A stretch of 64,000 nucleotides of DNA, from contig NZ_CP007773.1 of NCBI RefSeq assembly GCF_000816305.1, positions 1,116,001 through 1,180,000 of the forward strand, written 5' to 3'. This document shows positions 25,882-36,411 of this stretch, piece by piece. Below the pieces are notes generated by a model that saw nothing but the letters and a program-made list of their open reading frames with translations, had not been told where the DNA came from and did no database searches. The DNA comes from Campylobacter subantarcticus LMG 24377 (lineage in GTDB: Bacteria > Campylobacterota > Campylobacteria > Campylobacterales > Campylobacteraceae). The translations under genes and the position numbers were made by a program. The number at the start of each line of letters is the position of its first letter. Position 1 is the stretch's first letter.

Positions 25882-27199
25882 CTATTTTTTCATCTTCTTT
25901 TTGATTTTCAAGCTTTGTAATCACTTGCGTGGTTTGCTCATCTAATTCTTTGCTTTCTTCTTTAAATTCTTGCATTAGTGAAATTTTTTCATCGATATTT
26001 TTCTCATCTTCATAGACTTCTTTAAAAGTATGCATTCCTTCTATAATACTTGCTTTAAAACCTTCAAAAAGCTTGGTTTGATTATCAAGCATAAGATTTT
26101 GATATTTTTCTATATTATTTGAAAAATTATTTACCTTTTCATCTAAAGCACTCACGCTTTTATCTAGATGAACAATTTTATCCGAACTCACATCTAAGAG
26201 TCTGTTATATTGCTCTGAAATTCTTAAAGTTAGATCTTTTATGTTTGAATTTAACATATTCACCGCATTTGCAATCTCACTATAAGTTTTAACTATATCT
26301 TTTTGCTCTCTTTGGGTTTTAGATAAATCAATCATAGTTTGTTTTACATGCTCACTGCTTAATCTCACAGCTTTTTCTTCAGCATTTACAAGCTCTTGAA
26401 AAACTTTGAATTTTCTATCTATTGTATTATCTAGTTCTTTAAAAAATTCCTCATTACTTACATGTTCAAAAATCCTGCCTATTTTTTCAAAATGTTGCAA
26501 ACTTTCTTGAAGATATTTTCTATCAATTTCTTCTTTAGACCAGAAAAAATCACTTGTTGCATTTTTTTGACGATTTAAGAGTTTTTGAAATTTACTACTG
26601 CCATATTTTTCGAAAAATATCCACCAAAGTGCTAAAAAAATTCCATAGATTGAAACATAAAAGGCTGTTCCTACTCCATTTAACAAAACTGAAATTTCTT
26701 GCTCTAAGCCTGCTGTGTCACTTGAATTAAAATTTGGCATAGACATAGCTATACTTATAAAAGTTCCTAAAATACCGAGCATAGGAAAAATAGCTGCGCC
26801 CACAGAAGCAAAATTTTCATTTCTCAAATCTTTCACATAAGCATAAGCAAAATCATCAAAACTCGCGTTAGATTTTGTCTCTTTACCTATAACTAAAAAA
26901 TGCTTCATAATGTAGCGTTTTAATATAAGCTTAAACTCATCTTTTTGTTGCTCAAAAATACTTGAAGCATAATCAGCACTATGTCTAGCAAAGATCAAGG
27001 CCACTAAAAAGATAATCCCTATCATTATAACACTGTGTAATTCTACTTTAAAATCAATCTTACCAAAATACCCCAAAAAAACCAAAATATACAACATAGT
27101 AGGGATAAATATAATCTTTAAATACGCAACAATCCCTGTACTACCTTTTCCTTCGGGCAATACAAGATCAGAAAAGTCATCAGTTGTTTTAACTTCCAT
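25868..27199 (-). CDS. MotA/TolQ/ExbB proton-channel family protein with long cytoplasmic tail (ZorA-like)
   Basis: The 443-aa protein has membrane segments near residues 27-47 and 53-72, and the MotA/TolQ/ExbB pair at about residues 130-160 (GAAIFPMLGILGTFISIAMSM) and 175-200 (GVGTAFYVSIYGIFLALWW). The last 240 residues are a soluble coiled-coil tail, far longer than in ExbB or TolQ. A MotA-like channel with a long tail plus an OmpA-bearing MotB-like partner is the layout of ZorA-ZorB of the Zorya defence system, but no zorC, zorD or zorE is nearby. The same pair flanks fba in other Campylobacter, so it is a conserved housekeeping locus rather than a defence island. Actual function is unknown. 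Confidence 0.85.
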   Translation of the reverse strand: MEVKTTDDFSDLVLPEGKGSTGIVAYLKIIFIPTMLYILVFLGYFGKIDFKVELHSVIMIGIIFLVALIFARHSADYASSIFEQQKDEFKLILKRYIMKHFLVIGKETKSNASFDDFAYAYVKDLRNENFASVGAAIFPMLGILGTFISIAMSMPNFNSSDTAGLEQEISVLLNGVGTAFYVSIYGIFLALWWIFFEKYGSSKFQKLLNRQKNATSDFFWSKEEIDRKYLQESLQHFEKIGRIFEHVSNEEFFKELDNTIDRKFKVFQELVNAEEKAVRLSSEHVKQTMIDLSKTQREQKDIVKTYSEIANAVNMLNSNIKDLTLRISEQYNRLLDVSSDKIVHLDKSVSALDEKVNNFSNNIEKYQNLMLDNQTKLFEGFKASIIEGMHTFKEVYEDEKNIDEKISLMQEFKEESKELDEQTTQVITKLENQKEDEKIDDKK

Positions 27200-27254
27200 T
27201 TTATAAACCTTTGTTAATTTTACTCTAAAAATTGAAAATCTTCACAGGAAAATC

Positions 27255-27280
27255 AACTAAGAGTTATAAAACTCTTAGTT
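27255..27280 (-). terminator. hairpin at the 3' end of fba
   Basis: AACTAAGAGTT (27255-27265) pairs perfectly with AACTCTTAGTT (27270-27280) around a 4-base loop and includes the fba stop codon. The following minus-strand bases are only moderately T-rich, so termination may be partial and the MotA-like gene downstream may still be read. Confidence 0.65.
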
Positions 27281-28339
27281 TCTATCGATACAATTTAAAT
27301 CGCTAAAAGCACATTCTAAGCGTTTGATCATACTTTCTTCGCCCGCTCTAAGCCATACTCTTGGATCGTAGTATTTTTTATTTGGCTTATCATCGCCCTC
27401 AGGATTGCCAATTTGCCCTTGCAAATAAGCTTTATTTTTAAACTCATACTCTCTCACACCATCCCAAAAAGCCCATTGAGTATCTGTATCTATATTCATC
27501 TTAATCACGCCATAGCTAAGTGCTGCTTTGATATCTTCTATATCACTTCCACTACCACCATGAAAGACAAAATTGATCGGTTTTTCTTCATTTAAGCCAA
27601 ATTTTTCTTTTACATAATTTTGAGAATTTTTAAGAATTTCAGGTCTTAAAATTACATTGCCTGGTTTATACACTCCATGCACATTACCAAAACTTGCCGC
27701 GATCGAAAACCTATCACTAATCTTAGAAAGTCTTTCATAAGCTAAGGCTACATCTTTAGGCTGAGTGTATAATTTTGCATTATCGATGTTGGTATTATCC
27801 ACTCCATCTTCTTCTCCACCTGTACACCCTAACTCAAGCTCCAAAGAAATCCCAAGTTCAGACATTTGTTTTAAGTAATTTTCACACGTGCTTAAATTAC
27901 TCTCTAAATCCTCTTCACTTAAATCAATCATATGAGAGCTAAATAAAGGTTTACCTGTTTCCTTTTTAAACTCAATATTTGCCTCAATTAAAGCATCAAT
28001 CCAAGGAAGTAATTTTCTAGCAGCATGATCTGTGTGTAAAATCACTGGAACTCTATAAGCTTTTGCCATTAAATGCACATGTCTTGCACCACTTATAGCA
28101 CCAAGCACATCAGCTTTTGAGCAAGCTTTCCCTGCTACAAATTTAGCTCCTCCATTTGAAAATTGAATAATCACAGGTGAGTTAACTTTTTTAGCACTTT
28201 CTAAAACCGCATTGATAGAATTTGTCCCCACAACATTTACCGCAGGGATAGCAAATCCTTCTTTCTTTGCATAATTATATACGGTATTTAGATCATCATC
28301 ACTTAAAACACCTGGTTTGACAAGATCTAATACACCCAT
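27275..28339 (-). CDS. fba: class II fructose-bisphosphate aldolase
   Basis: The 354-aa zinc enzyme cleaves fructose-1,6-bisphosphate. In Campylobacter, which lacks phosphofructokinase, it works in gluconeogenesis. Visible signatures are VILHTDHAARKLLPW near residue 108 (metal His and catalytic Asp), ELELGCTGGEEDG near 170, GNVHGVYKPG near 222 and VFHGGSGSD near 260. Length is standard for the long class IIA type. Its start codon overlaps the stop of peb4 (TAATG), so the two are coupled. Confidence 0.97.
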   Translation of the reverse strand: MGVLDLVKPGVLSDDDLNTVYNYAKKEGFAIPAVNVVGTNSINAVLESAKKVNSPVIIQFSNGGAKFVAGKACSKADVLGAISGARHVHLMAKAYRVPVILHTDHAARKLLPWIDALIEANIEFKKETGKPLFSSHMIDLSEEDLESNLSTCENYLKQMSELGISLELELGCTGGEEDGVDNTNIDNAKLYTQPKDVALAYERLSKISDRFSIAASFGNVHGVYKPGNVILRPEILKNSQNYVKEKFGLNEEKPINFVFHGGSGSDIEDIKAALSYGVIKMNIDTDTQWAFWDGVREYEFKNKAYLQGQIGNPEGDDKPNKKYYDPRVWLRAGEESMIKRLECAFSDLNCIDRN

Positions 28340-29154
28340 TATTTATATTCCACTTTTGCTTTTTGACGAAGCTCTTGAGCTTTTTTATTCATAAGCTCTT
28401 TAAACTCTTCCATTTTGATATTGCTTTCAATACCTGCTTTTACTTCATTATAACTCATAGTACTTTTTGCTCTTGCATCTTCTTTTAAGATAACATGATA
28501 TCCAAAATCACTTTTCACAGGTGTTTTAGAAATAGTACCTTTTTTCATAGAAAAAGCTGCATCAGCAAATGGTTTTACCATAGTTGATTCAGCAAACCAA
28601 CCAAGATCACCGCCTTGAGCCGAAGAACCTTTGTCGATCGATTTTTCTTTTGCAAGTTGAGCGAATTTATCATTTAAAGCTTTTCCGCTTAGTTTGCTAA
28701 GCTGAACAATGATATCTTTAGCTTCTTTTTCATTAGTTACTAAAATATGTTTAGCTTTTACTTGAGCTGGTTTAGTAAATTTATCTTTATTTGCTTCATA
28801 GTATTTTTTAGCTTTCGCATCGTTATTTTTAATAGAATCAAAAATTTTCTTTTGATAGATATTTACCAAAATAGCTTCTTTAGCACGCTCTAATTCTTCT
28901 TTATAAGAAGGGTCATTTTCAATTTTTTGAGCTTTAGCGTCTTTTAATACAAGTTGTTGAATGATGTATTGATCAATGATTGCTTTTTTTTGTTCAGCTG
29001 GCAAATCAGTGATTTTAGCACCTCTTAACATAGGAGCAAAAAACTCATTCACTTCTGTATCACTGATATTGTTTCCATCAAGGGTTGCAACCACCGCAGC
29101 ATTTAAACTTAAACCTGTTAATAAAGCCGCAGTAACTAAAGAAATTTTTTTCAT
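28339..29154 (-). CDS. peb4: periplasmic peptidyl-prolyl isomerase / chaperone PEB4 (CBF2)
   Basis: The 271-aa protein has a signal peptide ([20 protein letters not shown], cleavage after about residue 19). A SurA-like helical N-domain follows, then a parvulin rotamase domain at about residues 130-230 ([39 protein letters not shown] and [10 protein letters not shown]). PEB4 is a major periplasmic antigen of Campylobacter that helps outer-membrane proteins fold. The pairing with fba and the divergent nth match the known locus. The ribosome site AAGGAA lies before the ATG. Confidence 0.95.
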   Translation of the reverse strand: MKKISLVTAALLTGLSLNAAVVATLDGNNISDTEVNEFFAPMLRGAKITDLPAEQKKAIIDQYIIQQLVLKDAKAQKIENDPSYKEELERAKEAILVNIYQKKIFDSIKNNDAKAKKYYEANKDKFTKPAQVKAKHILVTNEKEAKDIIVQLSKLSGKALNDKFAQLAKEKSIDKGSSAQGGDLGWFAESTMVKPFADAAFSMKKGTISKTPVKSDFGYHVILKEDARAKSTMSYNEVKAGIESNIKMEEFKELMNKKAQELRQKAKVEYK

Positions 29155-29233
29155 TGTTTTTCCTTTTGAAATAGTTTTGTTGATTTTATTATATCTAAAC
29201 TTTATTTAAAGCCGATTAACATACAATAAGTTT

Positions 29234-29860
29234 ATGAAAAGAAATTTAGAAATTAAAAAATTATTTTTAGAGCATTTTGGACAAGCAAAAACAGAATTAG
29301 TTTTTAGCAATGCTTATGAACTCTTAGTTTGTGTTATGCTTTCAGCACAATGTACTGATAAAAGAGTTAATCTCATCACACCGGCTTTATTTAAAGCTTA
29401 TCCTAGCGTGCAAGATTTAGCTAAGGCAAATTTGTCATCTTTAAAACTTTTGATCAATTCTTGCTCATTTTATAATAATAAAGCACAAAATTTAATCAAA
29501 ATGGCTCAAGCGGTTTGTGAGCAATTTAATGGCGAAATTCCTCTAAATGAGCAAGATTTAAAAAGTCTGGCAGGAGTAGGACAAAAAACCGCACATGTAG
29601 TGATGATAGAATGGTGCGGGGCTAATTGCATGGCTGTTGACACCCATGTTTTTAGAGTTTCACATAGACTTCATCTTAGCAAGGCTAAAACTCCTGAAGA
29701 AACTGAAAAAGACTTAACTAAAATTTTTAAAGACAATCTCAACTATCTTCATCAAGCTATGGTACTTTTTGGACGCTATACATGCAAAGCCAAAAATCCT
29801 TTGTGCAAAGAGTGCTTTTTAAATCATTTATGTAAGAGTAAAGATAAAAAATTAATCTAG
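29234..29860 (+). CDS. nth: endonuclease III
   Basis: The 208-aa DNA glycosylase/AP-lyase removes oxidised pyrimidines. It has the helix-hairpin-helix LKSLAGVGQKTAHVV with the catalytic Lys and the catalytic Asp in VDTHVFRVSHRL. The C-terminal [4Fe-4S] loop has spacing C-x6-C-x2-C-x5-C (CKAKNPLCKECFLNHLC). No clear ribosome site precedes the ATG. It is divergent from peb4 and its stop lies in a terminator hairpin. Confidence 0.96.
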   Translation: MKRNLEIKKLFLEHFGQAKTELVFSNAYELLVCVMLSAQCTDKRVNLITPALFKAYPSVQDLAKANLSSLKLLINSCSFYNNKAQNLIKMAQAVCEQFNGEIPLNEQDLKSLAGVGQKTAHVVMIEWCGANCMAVDTHVFRVSHRLHLSKAKTPEETEKDLTKIFKDNLNYLHQAMVLFGRYTCKAKNPLCKECFLNHLCKSKDKKLI

Positions 29861-29885
29861 CACTAAATTAGTGCTAGATGATTTT
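29857..29885. terminator. terminator between nth and gltS
   Basis: CTAGCACTA (29857-29865) pairs with TAGTGCTAG (29869-29877) around a 3-base loop, followed by ATGATTTT on the plus strand. It includes the nth stop and lies just beyond the converging gltS stop. Confidence 0.75.
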
Positions 29886-31092
29886 AATGGAAAAATGGTA
29901 GATACAAGAAAGCATTAATCACTAAAGCATTCACAATATCTATAAAGAATGCACCCACCAAAGGCACGATAATAAACTCCATATGGCTCATACCATAGTG
30001 ATTTGTTACAGTTTGCATATTTACCATAGCTGTTGGAGTAGCCCCTAAACCAAAACCACAATGTCCTGCTGCTAAAACCGCTGCATCATAGTCTTTTCCG
30101 CACACTCTAAAGGTAATAAATATAGCAAAAGCTGCCATCATTGCAACTTGTACTACTAAGATAACTAGCATTGGTAAAGCTAAGGTAACTAAATCCCAAA
30201 GATTAATTGTCATCAATGCTAAAGCTAAAAATAAAGACAAGCTCACATTACCTAAAACTGACACTTCTCTATCAAACACATGATGAATTTTTGTAGCTGA
30301 TAAAATATTTCTTAAAACAACACCTACAAAAAGACAATAAACAAAAGTTGGCAAAGTAAACCCTGTATTGGTTTTAATATAAGTAGATAAAGCACTACCT
30401 ATTAATAAACATAAAGCAATCAATGCTAAAGACTCTATAAAAGAAGATGGAGTTATTAATCTTTCTTTTTCTGGAGATTGGAAATTTAAAATCGCATCTT
30501 TATCATCGTTTTGTTTTGGAACCACTAATTTATGCTTATTGACTAGGTATCTTGCAACCGGTCCACCAATAATACCACCTGAAATAAGACCAAATGTTGC
30601 ACAAGCAATAGCAACAGTAGTTGCACTAGAATACAAATAAGGTTCTTTGATAAATTCAGCCGCCCAAGCCGCACCTGTACCATGTCCACCACTCATTGTA
30701 ACAGAACCTGCAATAAGCCCCATAAGTGGATTTTGTCCCATAGCAGTTGCTACACCTATACCAACAATATTTTGTGCAAGTAATAAACCAACTACTACTA
30801 CCAAGAAAATCGCTAATTTTCTTCCGCCTTTTTTTAGCGAAGAAAAATCAGCTAGCAAACCAATGCTTGAAAAGAATGCAAGCATTAAAGGATCTTTCAT
30901 AGATTCATCAAATTTGATATTCAATGAAAAAGAACTATGTAAGATTAAAAGAACAATCGCAGCAATTCCACCACCAACAACAGGCTCAGGGATATTATAA
31001 TCACGAAGGAATTTTACCCTTTTAATAACAAAAACACCCAAAAGTAATACTATAACCATAGTAACTAGCGTTGCATAAAAATCAAATTTCAT
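29884..31092 (-). CDS. gltS: sodium/glutamate symporter
   Basis: The 402-aa inner-membrane carrier has about 10-12 hydrophobic segments and typical GltS sequence: PEPVVGGGIAAIVLLIL near the N-terminus, GSVTMSGGHGTGAAWAAEF near residue 130 and AAVLAAGHCGFGLGATPTAMVNM near 340 (the two Gly-rich re-entrant loops). It imports glutamate with Na+; glutamate is a main carbon source for Campylobacter. It is a single gene with GGAG before the ATG. Confidence 0.95.
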   Translation of the reverse strand: MKFDFYATLVTMVIVLLLGVFVIKRVKFLRDYNIPEPVVGGGIAAIVLLILHSSFSLNIKFDESMKDPLMLAFFSSIGLLADFSSLKKGGRKLAIFLVVVVGLLLAQNIVGIGVATAMGQNPLMGLIAGSVTMSGGHGTGAAWAAEFIKEPYLYSSATTVAIACATFGLISGGIIGGPVARYLVNKHKLVVPKQNDDKDAILNFQSPEKERLITPSSFIESLALIALCLLIGSALSTYIKTNTGFTLPTFVYCLFVGVVLRNILSATKIHHVFDREVSVLGNVSLSLFLALALMTINLWDLVTLALPMLVILVVQVAMMAAFAIFITFRVCGKDYDAAVLAAGHCGFGLGATPTAMVNMQTVTNHYGMSHMEFIIVPLVGAFFIDIVNALVINAFLYLPFFH

Positions 31093-31207
31093 ATCTCTCC
31101 TTTGTTCGATTTATCTATCAATTGTATTCTAAATGACTTTAAAACAACACAAATTAACATTACAGTTTAACCGTGATATTACAAAATGAAACATTTTTAA
31201 GTCTATT

Positions 31208-32548
31208 TTACCCTGAAATCAAAACAATATTGTGGTATAAATTAATATTTTTAAGCAAGGAAAGCTTTGCTCTACTAAGTTCTTGGAGTGAATTAATAAG
31301 CAATGTATTTGCATCAAGATAATCTTTTAATTCACTACGCCCTAATTCATACTTTTCATAGTAAAGTTGTGTAATTTTTGCTTGATTTGCATTGATATCT
31401 TTTACCAAATTTAACAAAGCATTATAATATCTATCATTTTCATAACAAAGTTTAAACTCATGAATGGCTTTTTGCAATACATCTTTATATTCAAATAAAC
31501 GAGCTTGATAGGCTAATTCTGAAATTTTAACATTTTGTTTCACTCTGTAAAAGTCCAAAAATGGAAGTTCAATGGCTACATTTCCACCTAAAAGTAAAAA
31601 TTTAAAACTCCCATCTATATCTGCATGGTTTCCATTTAAAGCCCCTAGTATTTTTATACTAGGCAAAATACCTTTTTGGATGCTCGAATAGTCCTTATAA
31701 GAAGCTTTTAGCTGATTTAACTTTGCCTGTACCTGTGGCTTATAAACAAGCATTTTCAATTCTATATCAAAATTAAGCTTATGTATAGAAAAATCATCTA
31801 AACTATAAGCTAATATTGCATTGATTAAATTCTCATCCTCTTTACCAAGTAAGTCTTTAATATTTTTAAGTGTTAAGTCTTTATTTTGCAAATTTGCGAT
31901 GATGTTTTGCCTGGTACTTAGTAAAGATTTTTTAATGTTTAAAAGATCAATATACTCAACCTTGCCATAATTAAATTTTGTGGTATAAATTTCTAGCATT
32001 TTTTCAAGATTTTTTAAATGATTATTTAACAAACGATCTACATCATTAAAGTAGATCAACTCAAAAATTGCATTCATTGTTAAATTTACTGTGTCAAGTT
32101 CCAAAGTACGTAATTCATACTCACTTGCTTTTGCTAAAAACTCAGAACTTGCAACTTGATCTGAAATTTTGCCATACACGTCAAGCTCATAATTTAATAT
32201 AATCCCATTAGAAAAATCATGCGTTTGTAAACCGTTGTTTAAATTTTTCCTTACACTTGCACCCAAATTACCGCTTAGAGTAGGATATAAATCTAACTTC
32301 AAAAGCTTATATCTTGTTAAGGTGCTTAAAAAATTTATCCGTGCAATATTTAAATCTTTATTATTATTAATTACAGCATCTAAAATATGATTTAAATCTT
32401 GATTATTATATTTTTTCCACCATGCTTTGCTTGCATTAAACTCTTCAAAATACTCTTTTTTTATTTGTTCTTGAGATACTTGCTCTAATTTTACTCCTAC
32501 ACAAGCATTAAAGAAAAAAGCTATAAAACACAATAAAAATATTTTCAT
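31208..32548 (-). CDS. outer-membrane efflux lipoprotein (TolC/OMF family) of a MacAB-type pump
   Basis: The 446-aa protein starts with a lipoprotein signal peptide (MKIFLLCFIAFFFNACVG, lipobox FNAC) followed by two OEP repeats with long alpha-helical stretches, as in NodT/TolC-type channels. It is the last gene of a three-gene minus-strand operon with macA and macB and gives the outer-membrane exit of the pump. The ATG at 32548 is preferred because AAGGAA precedes it and MKIFLL begins a proper signal peptide; the upstream start at 32569 lies inside macB. The gene begins 1 base after the macB stop. Confidence 0.9.
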   Translation of the reverse strand: MKIFLLCFIAFFFNACVGVKLEQVSQEQIKKEYFEEFNASKAWWKKYNNQDLNHILDAVINNNKDLNIARINFLSTLTRYKLLKLDLYPTLSGNLGASVRKNLNNGLQTHDFSNGIILNYELDVYGKISDQVASSEFLAKASEYELRTLELDTVNLTMNAIFELIYFNDVDRLLNNHLKNLEKMLEIYTTKFNYGKVEYIDLLNIKKSLLSTRQNIIANLQNKDLTLKNIKDLLGKEDENLINAILAYSLDDFSIHKLNFDIELKMLVYKPQVQAKLNQLKASYKDYSSIQKGILPSIKILGALNGNHADIDGSFKFLLLGGNVAIELPFLDFYRVKQNVKISELAYQARLFEYKDVLQKAIHEFKLCYENDRYYNALLNLVKDINANQAKITQLYYEKYELGRSELKDYLDANTLLINSLQELSRAKLSLLKNINLYHNIVLISG

Positions 32549-32549
32549 T

Positions 32550-34478
32550 TTATTCCTTTGATAAAGCATTAATAGGATTCAAATTTGCAGCATTTCTAGC
32601 TGGAAAAAATCCAAAAATAATACCGATTACAACCGAACTTAAAAGTCCTAAAAATACCGAATCAAGCGAAAGTATCATGGTAAAACCTATTTTTAAAGAA
32701 TTAAACACTTCTATAACCACAAAAGAAAGCATTACACCCAAAATAGCCCCTAAAGAGCAAATCAATACAGCTTCAATCAAAAACTGCATTAAAATATCCT
32801 CCTTTCTTGCACCAATTGCCATTCTTACTCCAATCTCCCTTGTACGCTCACTCACTGAAACAAGCATGATATTCATCACACCAATACCACCTACTATCAA
32901 CGAAACTACCGCAATAGAAGAAATCAATAAAGTCAATGTAGCAGTGTTTTCTTCGATTTTTTGTTTAATTTTGTCTAAATTGACTGTAAAAAAATCTTTT
33001 TTACCGCGCTTAATTTCTAAAATTTTAACAATAGCTTCTTCGGCTAATGAAGGCTCAACCTCATCTTTTACCTTAGTTACAATAACTCTTATTCTCTTAT
33101 CACCTGTAATTTTATTCATCAAGGTAGAATAAGGTGTAAATATTTTTACAGTGTTTTCATCTGCGCCAAAATCATCTTTATCTACCTTTTTAGAAACTCC
33201 TACAACAATCAAAGGCTGTTTGTTAAAAATAATACTTTTACCCAAAACATCTTTCGTGCTAATATTATCAAACAAAATTCTCAAAGTATTCTCATCTACA
33301 ATGCAAATATTTGCGTTATCTTTAATATCCTCATCATTAATAAACCTGCCATCAACCATCACAGATCCGCTTAGTTTTAGATGGTTTGGTCCCACTCCAC
33401 GAATTCTTGCTTGTAATGAGTTATTTTTATAAGTTACTACTCCAACTCTACCAATTTCAGCCTCAACTGCTTCTAAATACGGCAAGGAATTTAAAGTTTT
33501 CAAATCACTTAAATTAAGTGTTGTCCTACCAGATCTTATATCCCCCAAATCTCTACCAGATACAATTTCTATGGTATTTGTTCCTATCGAATTAATCGAA
33601 GCTAAAATTCTTTCTTGAGCACCAAGACCCAAAGCCACCACACAAACCACAGAGGCTATCCCTATAATAATACCAAGCATAGTAAGCAAAGAACGTAACT
33701 TATGTGCTACAATTGACGCAATGGACATCTTTAAGCTTTCAAAGAGTTGATTTTTAAACAAAACAAAGTTTTTTTTCTCTTTTGGCATAACCCTAGCTTG
33801 AAATTTCTCTGCTTTTTTTGCTCCACTATCGCTAATAATTTTACCATCTTTAATTTCTATAACTCTTTTTGCCTTTACTGCAATCTCCTTATCATGAGTC
33901 ACTAAAACAATAGTGTGTCCTTGTTCATTTAACTTATTTAAAATTTCTAAAACAATCTTTCCACTTTTAGAATCAAGTGCACCAGTTGGCTCATCAGCAA
34001 GTATCAATTCTCCTCCATTCATCAAGGCTCTTGCTATAGAAACCCTTTGTTGCTGCCCCCCGCTTAATTCATTTGGTTTAGATAATTCTTTGTGATCAAG
34101 TTCCAAAAAAGAAAGTAGTTTTTTTGCTTTTTCAAGACGATCTTGCTTGTTTTTTCCCGCATAAACAGCAGGCAAAGCTACATTATCTTTGGCATTTAAA
34201 AGACTAAGCAAATTATATCTTTGAAAAATAAAACCGATCTTTTCCCGCCTTATTCTTGCTTTTTCATCTTTATCGAGCTTAGTTACCTCATATTGATCCA
34301 AAAAATACTTTCCACTACTTGGCTCATCAAGCGTACCTATAATATTTAAAAGAGAAGTTTTTCCGCTACCTGATTGCCCAATGATAGCTACAAATTCTCC
34401 TTTTTGAATATAAAGATTAATATTTTCTAAAATCGTAGTATGGTTGATCTTTTTTTGAATATTTTCTAAGCATATCAT
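32550..34478 (-). CDS. macB: MacB-type ABC efflux ATPase/permease
   Basis: The 642-aa protein joins an N-terminal ATPase (Walker [10 protein letters not shown] at residues 34-42, [15 protein letters not shown] near 139, Walker [13 protein letters not shown]) to a FtsX-like permease. The permease has a membrane segment near residue 265, a large periplasmic domain and three C-terminal segments ([29 protein letters not shown] is the signature). MacB drives export of macrolides, haem-related compounds or peptides through MacA and a TolC-like channel. It overlaps macA by 4 bases. Confidence 0.95.
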   Translation of the reverse strand: MICLENIQKKINHTTILENINLYIQKGEFVAIIGQSGSGKTSLLNIIGTLDEPSSGKYFLDQYEVTKLDKDEKARIRREKIGFIFQRYNLLSLLNAKDNVALPAVYAGKNKQDRLEKAKKLLSFLELDHKELSKPNELSGGQQQRVSIARALMNGGELILADEPTGALDSKSGKIVLEILNKLNEQGHTIVLVTHDKEIAVKAKRVIEIKDGKIISDSGAKKAEKFQARVMPKEKKNFVLFKNQLFESLKMSIASIVAHKLRSLLTMLGIIIGIASVVCVVALGLGAQERILASINSIGTNTIEIVSGRDLGDIRSGRTTLNLSDLKTLNSLPYLEAVEAEIGRVGVVTYKNNSLQARIRGVGPNHLKLSGSVMVDGRFINDEDIKDNANICIVDENTLRILFDNISTKDVLGKSIIFNKQPLIVVGVSKKVDKDDFGADENTVKIFTPYSTLMNKITGDKRIRVIVTKVKDEVEPSLAEEAIVKILEIKRGKKDFFTVNLDKIKQKIEENTATLTLLISSIAVVSLIVGGIGVMNIMLVSVSERTREIGVRMAIGARKEDILMQFLIEAVLICSLGAILGVMLSFVVIEVFNSLKIGFTMILSLDSVFLGLLSSVVIGIIFGFFPARNAANLNPINALSKE

Positions 34479-35608
34479 TTTTTATTTTTACCCACAATAA
34501 CCAAATCACCTTCGCTTATACCTTCTAAAATTTGAGTATTCAAGCTGTCTTTTATACCCAATTTTACAGGCATTTTAACACTACTTTCATCCGCTTTTAA
34601 AATTTCTACATAATAGCCATTCGTATCACTTTTTATTGCTAAAGTAGGTATTACCAAAACCTGATCTTGTGTGTTTATGGCTATTTCATTTTCAGTACTC
34701 ATACCTATACGTAAAAAATTATTGTCATTTTTTACAAAAACCCTAGCATAATAATACACCGCACTAGTACTAGTGCTTGAACTTGAGTTTAAGTTGGTAT
34801 TGCTTGTTGCATCACTAATGGTAGTATTAGCTGGATCTATACTAGAAATCACTGCTTCATATTTTTTATCCGGTTCATTTAAAATGCTAAATTTAACTTT
34901 TTTACCCACACTAATTTTATTAATATCAGCTTCTGCTATTTGCATGCGAATTTCCATTTCACTTAAATCAGCCAAACGCACTATACTTGGTGTATTTTGA
35001 TTTGCATTTACAGTTTGACCCTCTTCAACTGCAACATTGATAATTTCACCCTTGCTAGGAGCAGTTATTGTAGTATAAGCCAAATCTTTTTGAGCATTTT
35101 TTAAAGAAATTTCAAGCTGAGTGGTTTGAGCTTTTAAATCAGCTACATTTGCTTTTAAAACATAAAAAGTATTTTTAAGATTTTCAAGATTTTCCAAAGA
35201 AGTAGCTTTTTTAGCATAAAGCTTTTGTTCTCTTTCATATTGTTCCGTAGCTATTTCAAGAGCAATTTTTTTACTTTCTAAATTTGCCATTGCGCTTTCA
35301 AGTCTAGCTTTAGTAATATCTAAATCATTTTGTTGTTTATCTTTATCAATTTGAGCGATTAAATCTCCTTCATTAACATGATCACCCAATTTCACATAAA
35401 GCTTTGTAATTTGTCCACTGACCTGCGCACCAACATCTACTTGAGTTTTTGCATATACCTCACCAACTGCTTCTATACTCTGAGTTATATCCTGTCTTTT
35501 AACTTCATAAGTTAAGTAATTATACTCTTGCTTTTTTGCAAAAAAGAAAAAATACACCCCCAAAGCAAGTGTGATTAATAATATACTTAAATAAACTATC
35601 TTTTTCAT
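34475..35608 (-). CDS. macA: MacA-type periplasmic adaptor protein
   Basis: The 377-aa protein has an N-terminal membrane anchor ([18 protein letters not shown]). A biotinyl-lipoyl half-motif follows ([30 protein letters not shown] near residues 42-72), then a coiled-coil hairpin (about 75-170) and the beta-barrel region with [18 protein letters not shown]. This is the HlyD/MacA membrane-fusion family. A Ser/Thr/Asn-rich insert sits near residue 265-280. It is the first gene of the macA-macB-outer-membrane operon. Confidence 0.94.
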   Translation of the reverse strand: MKKIVYLSILLITLALGVYFFFFAKKQEYNYLTYEVKRQDITQSIEAVGEVYAKTQVDVGAQVSGQITKLYVKLGDHVNEGDLIAQIDKDKQQNDLDITKARLESAMANLESKKIALEIATEQYEREQKLYAKKATSLENLENLKNTFYVLKANVADLKAQTTQLEISLKNAQKDLAYTTITAPSKGEIINVAVEEGQTVNANQNTPSIVRLADLSEMEIRMQIAEADINKISVGKKVKFSILNEPDKKYEAVISSIDPANTTISDATSNTNLNSSSSTSTSAVYYYARVFVKNDNNFLRIGMSTENEIAINTQDQVLVIPTLAIKSDTNGYYVEILKADESSVKMPVKLGIKDSLNTQILEGISEGDLVIVGKNKK

Positions 35609-35736
35609 TTTTCACCTTTAAAAATAAATATATTAAATCATTTGTGTGAAGTAAAAATAAAATTGTAGCAATAAAATATAATTTTAACAATTTTAAAAGC
35701 TAATAAGATATAAGATAAAACAAAAAAGGAATCATC

Positions 35737-36345
35737 ATGCAAAATTATTTAAATTTAATGCAAAATCGCGCTTCGATTAGATCTTACACTAAAGATAGCA
35801 TTTCTAGGCAAAACCTAGAATACATCTTAGAATGTGCTAGATTATCCCCTAGTTCTTTGGGACTTGAACCATGGAAATTTTTTGTCTTTCAGCAAGAAAA
35901 ACATAAAAAAGAAATCGCTACCATTGCAAACAATCAAACCCATGTTGCAGATTGTGCTGCTATCATTGTTGTGATCTCAAGAGCAGATTTTAAGGATTAT
36001 TTTATAGAGAAGCTTAAAAAACGCAATATAAGTCAAGAAGAGCTTGATAAACGCATTCAAACCTATCAACCGTTTATAGATTCTATGAATTTAGAACAAC
36101 GTTTTATTTATGCAAAAGAACAAAGTTATCTTGCTATTGCAAATATCATCAATGCAGCTCATAGTTTAAATTTAGGCTCATGTGTGATTGGAGGATTTAA
36201 TCAAGAAAAAATGAATCAATACCTCCAACTAGACGCTCACAAAGAAAGAGTTTCGATGCTAATCACCCTAGGCCATATAAATACCAACCCAAACACACAA
36301 AAAGCTCGTTTTGCTTTTGATGAAGTGGTGGAATTTAAAGACTGA
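35737..36345 (+). CDS. nitroreductase family NAD(P)H-dependent oxidoreductase
   Basis: The 202-aa FMN enzyme begins with QNRASIRSYTKDSI (FMN phosphate contact, RxSxR) and has LSPSSLGLEPWKFFVF near residue 38. NAAHSLNLGSCVIGGF near 135 is the second FMN contact. The family includes RdxA and FrxA, whose loss gives metronidazole resistance in relatives; I cannot tell from the sequence whether this is the RdxA orthologue. The gene stands alone, with AAAGGAAT before the ATG. Confidence 0.88.
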   Translation: MQNYLNLMQNRASIRSYTKDSISRQNLEYILECARLSPSSLGLEPWKFFVFQQEKHKKEIATIANNQTHVADCAAIIVVISRADFKDYFIEKLKKRNISQEELDKRIQTYQPFIDSMNLEQRFIYAKEQSYLAIANIINAAHSLNLGSCVIGGFNQEKMNQYLQLDAHKERVSMLITLGHINTNPNTQKARFAFDEVVEFKD

Positions 36346-36372
36346 AAATAATAAAACTTCATTTAATGTTGA

Positions 36373-36378
36373 TATAAT
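36373..36378 (+). promoter_or_regulatory. -10 box of the MFS/acyltransferase fusion gene
   Basis: A perfect TATAAT lies 33 bases before the chosen ATG at 36412, in the 66-base gap after the nitroreductase gene. Confidence 0.45.
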
Positions 36379-36411
36379 AAAATAAGATTTTCAAGTTAAA
36401 TGGAGTATTCA

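Noticed and set aside
24931-27199. A complete Zorya anti-phage system
   Set aside because: Only the ZorA/ZorB-like pair is present; neighbours are a PLP enzyme and fba, not zorC, zorD or zorE, and the locus is conserved in Campylobacter.
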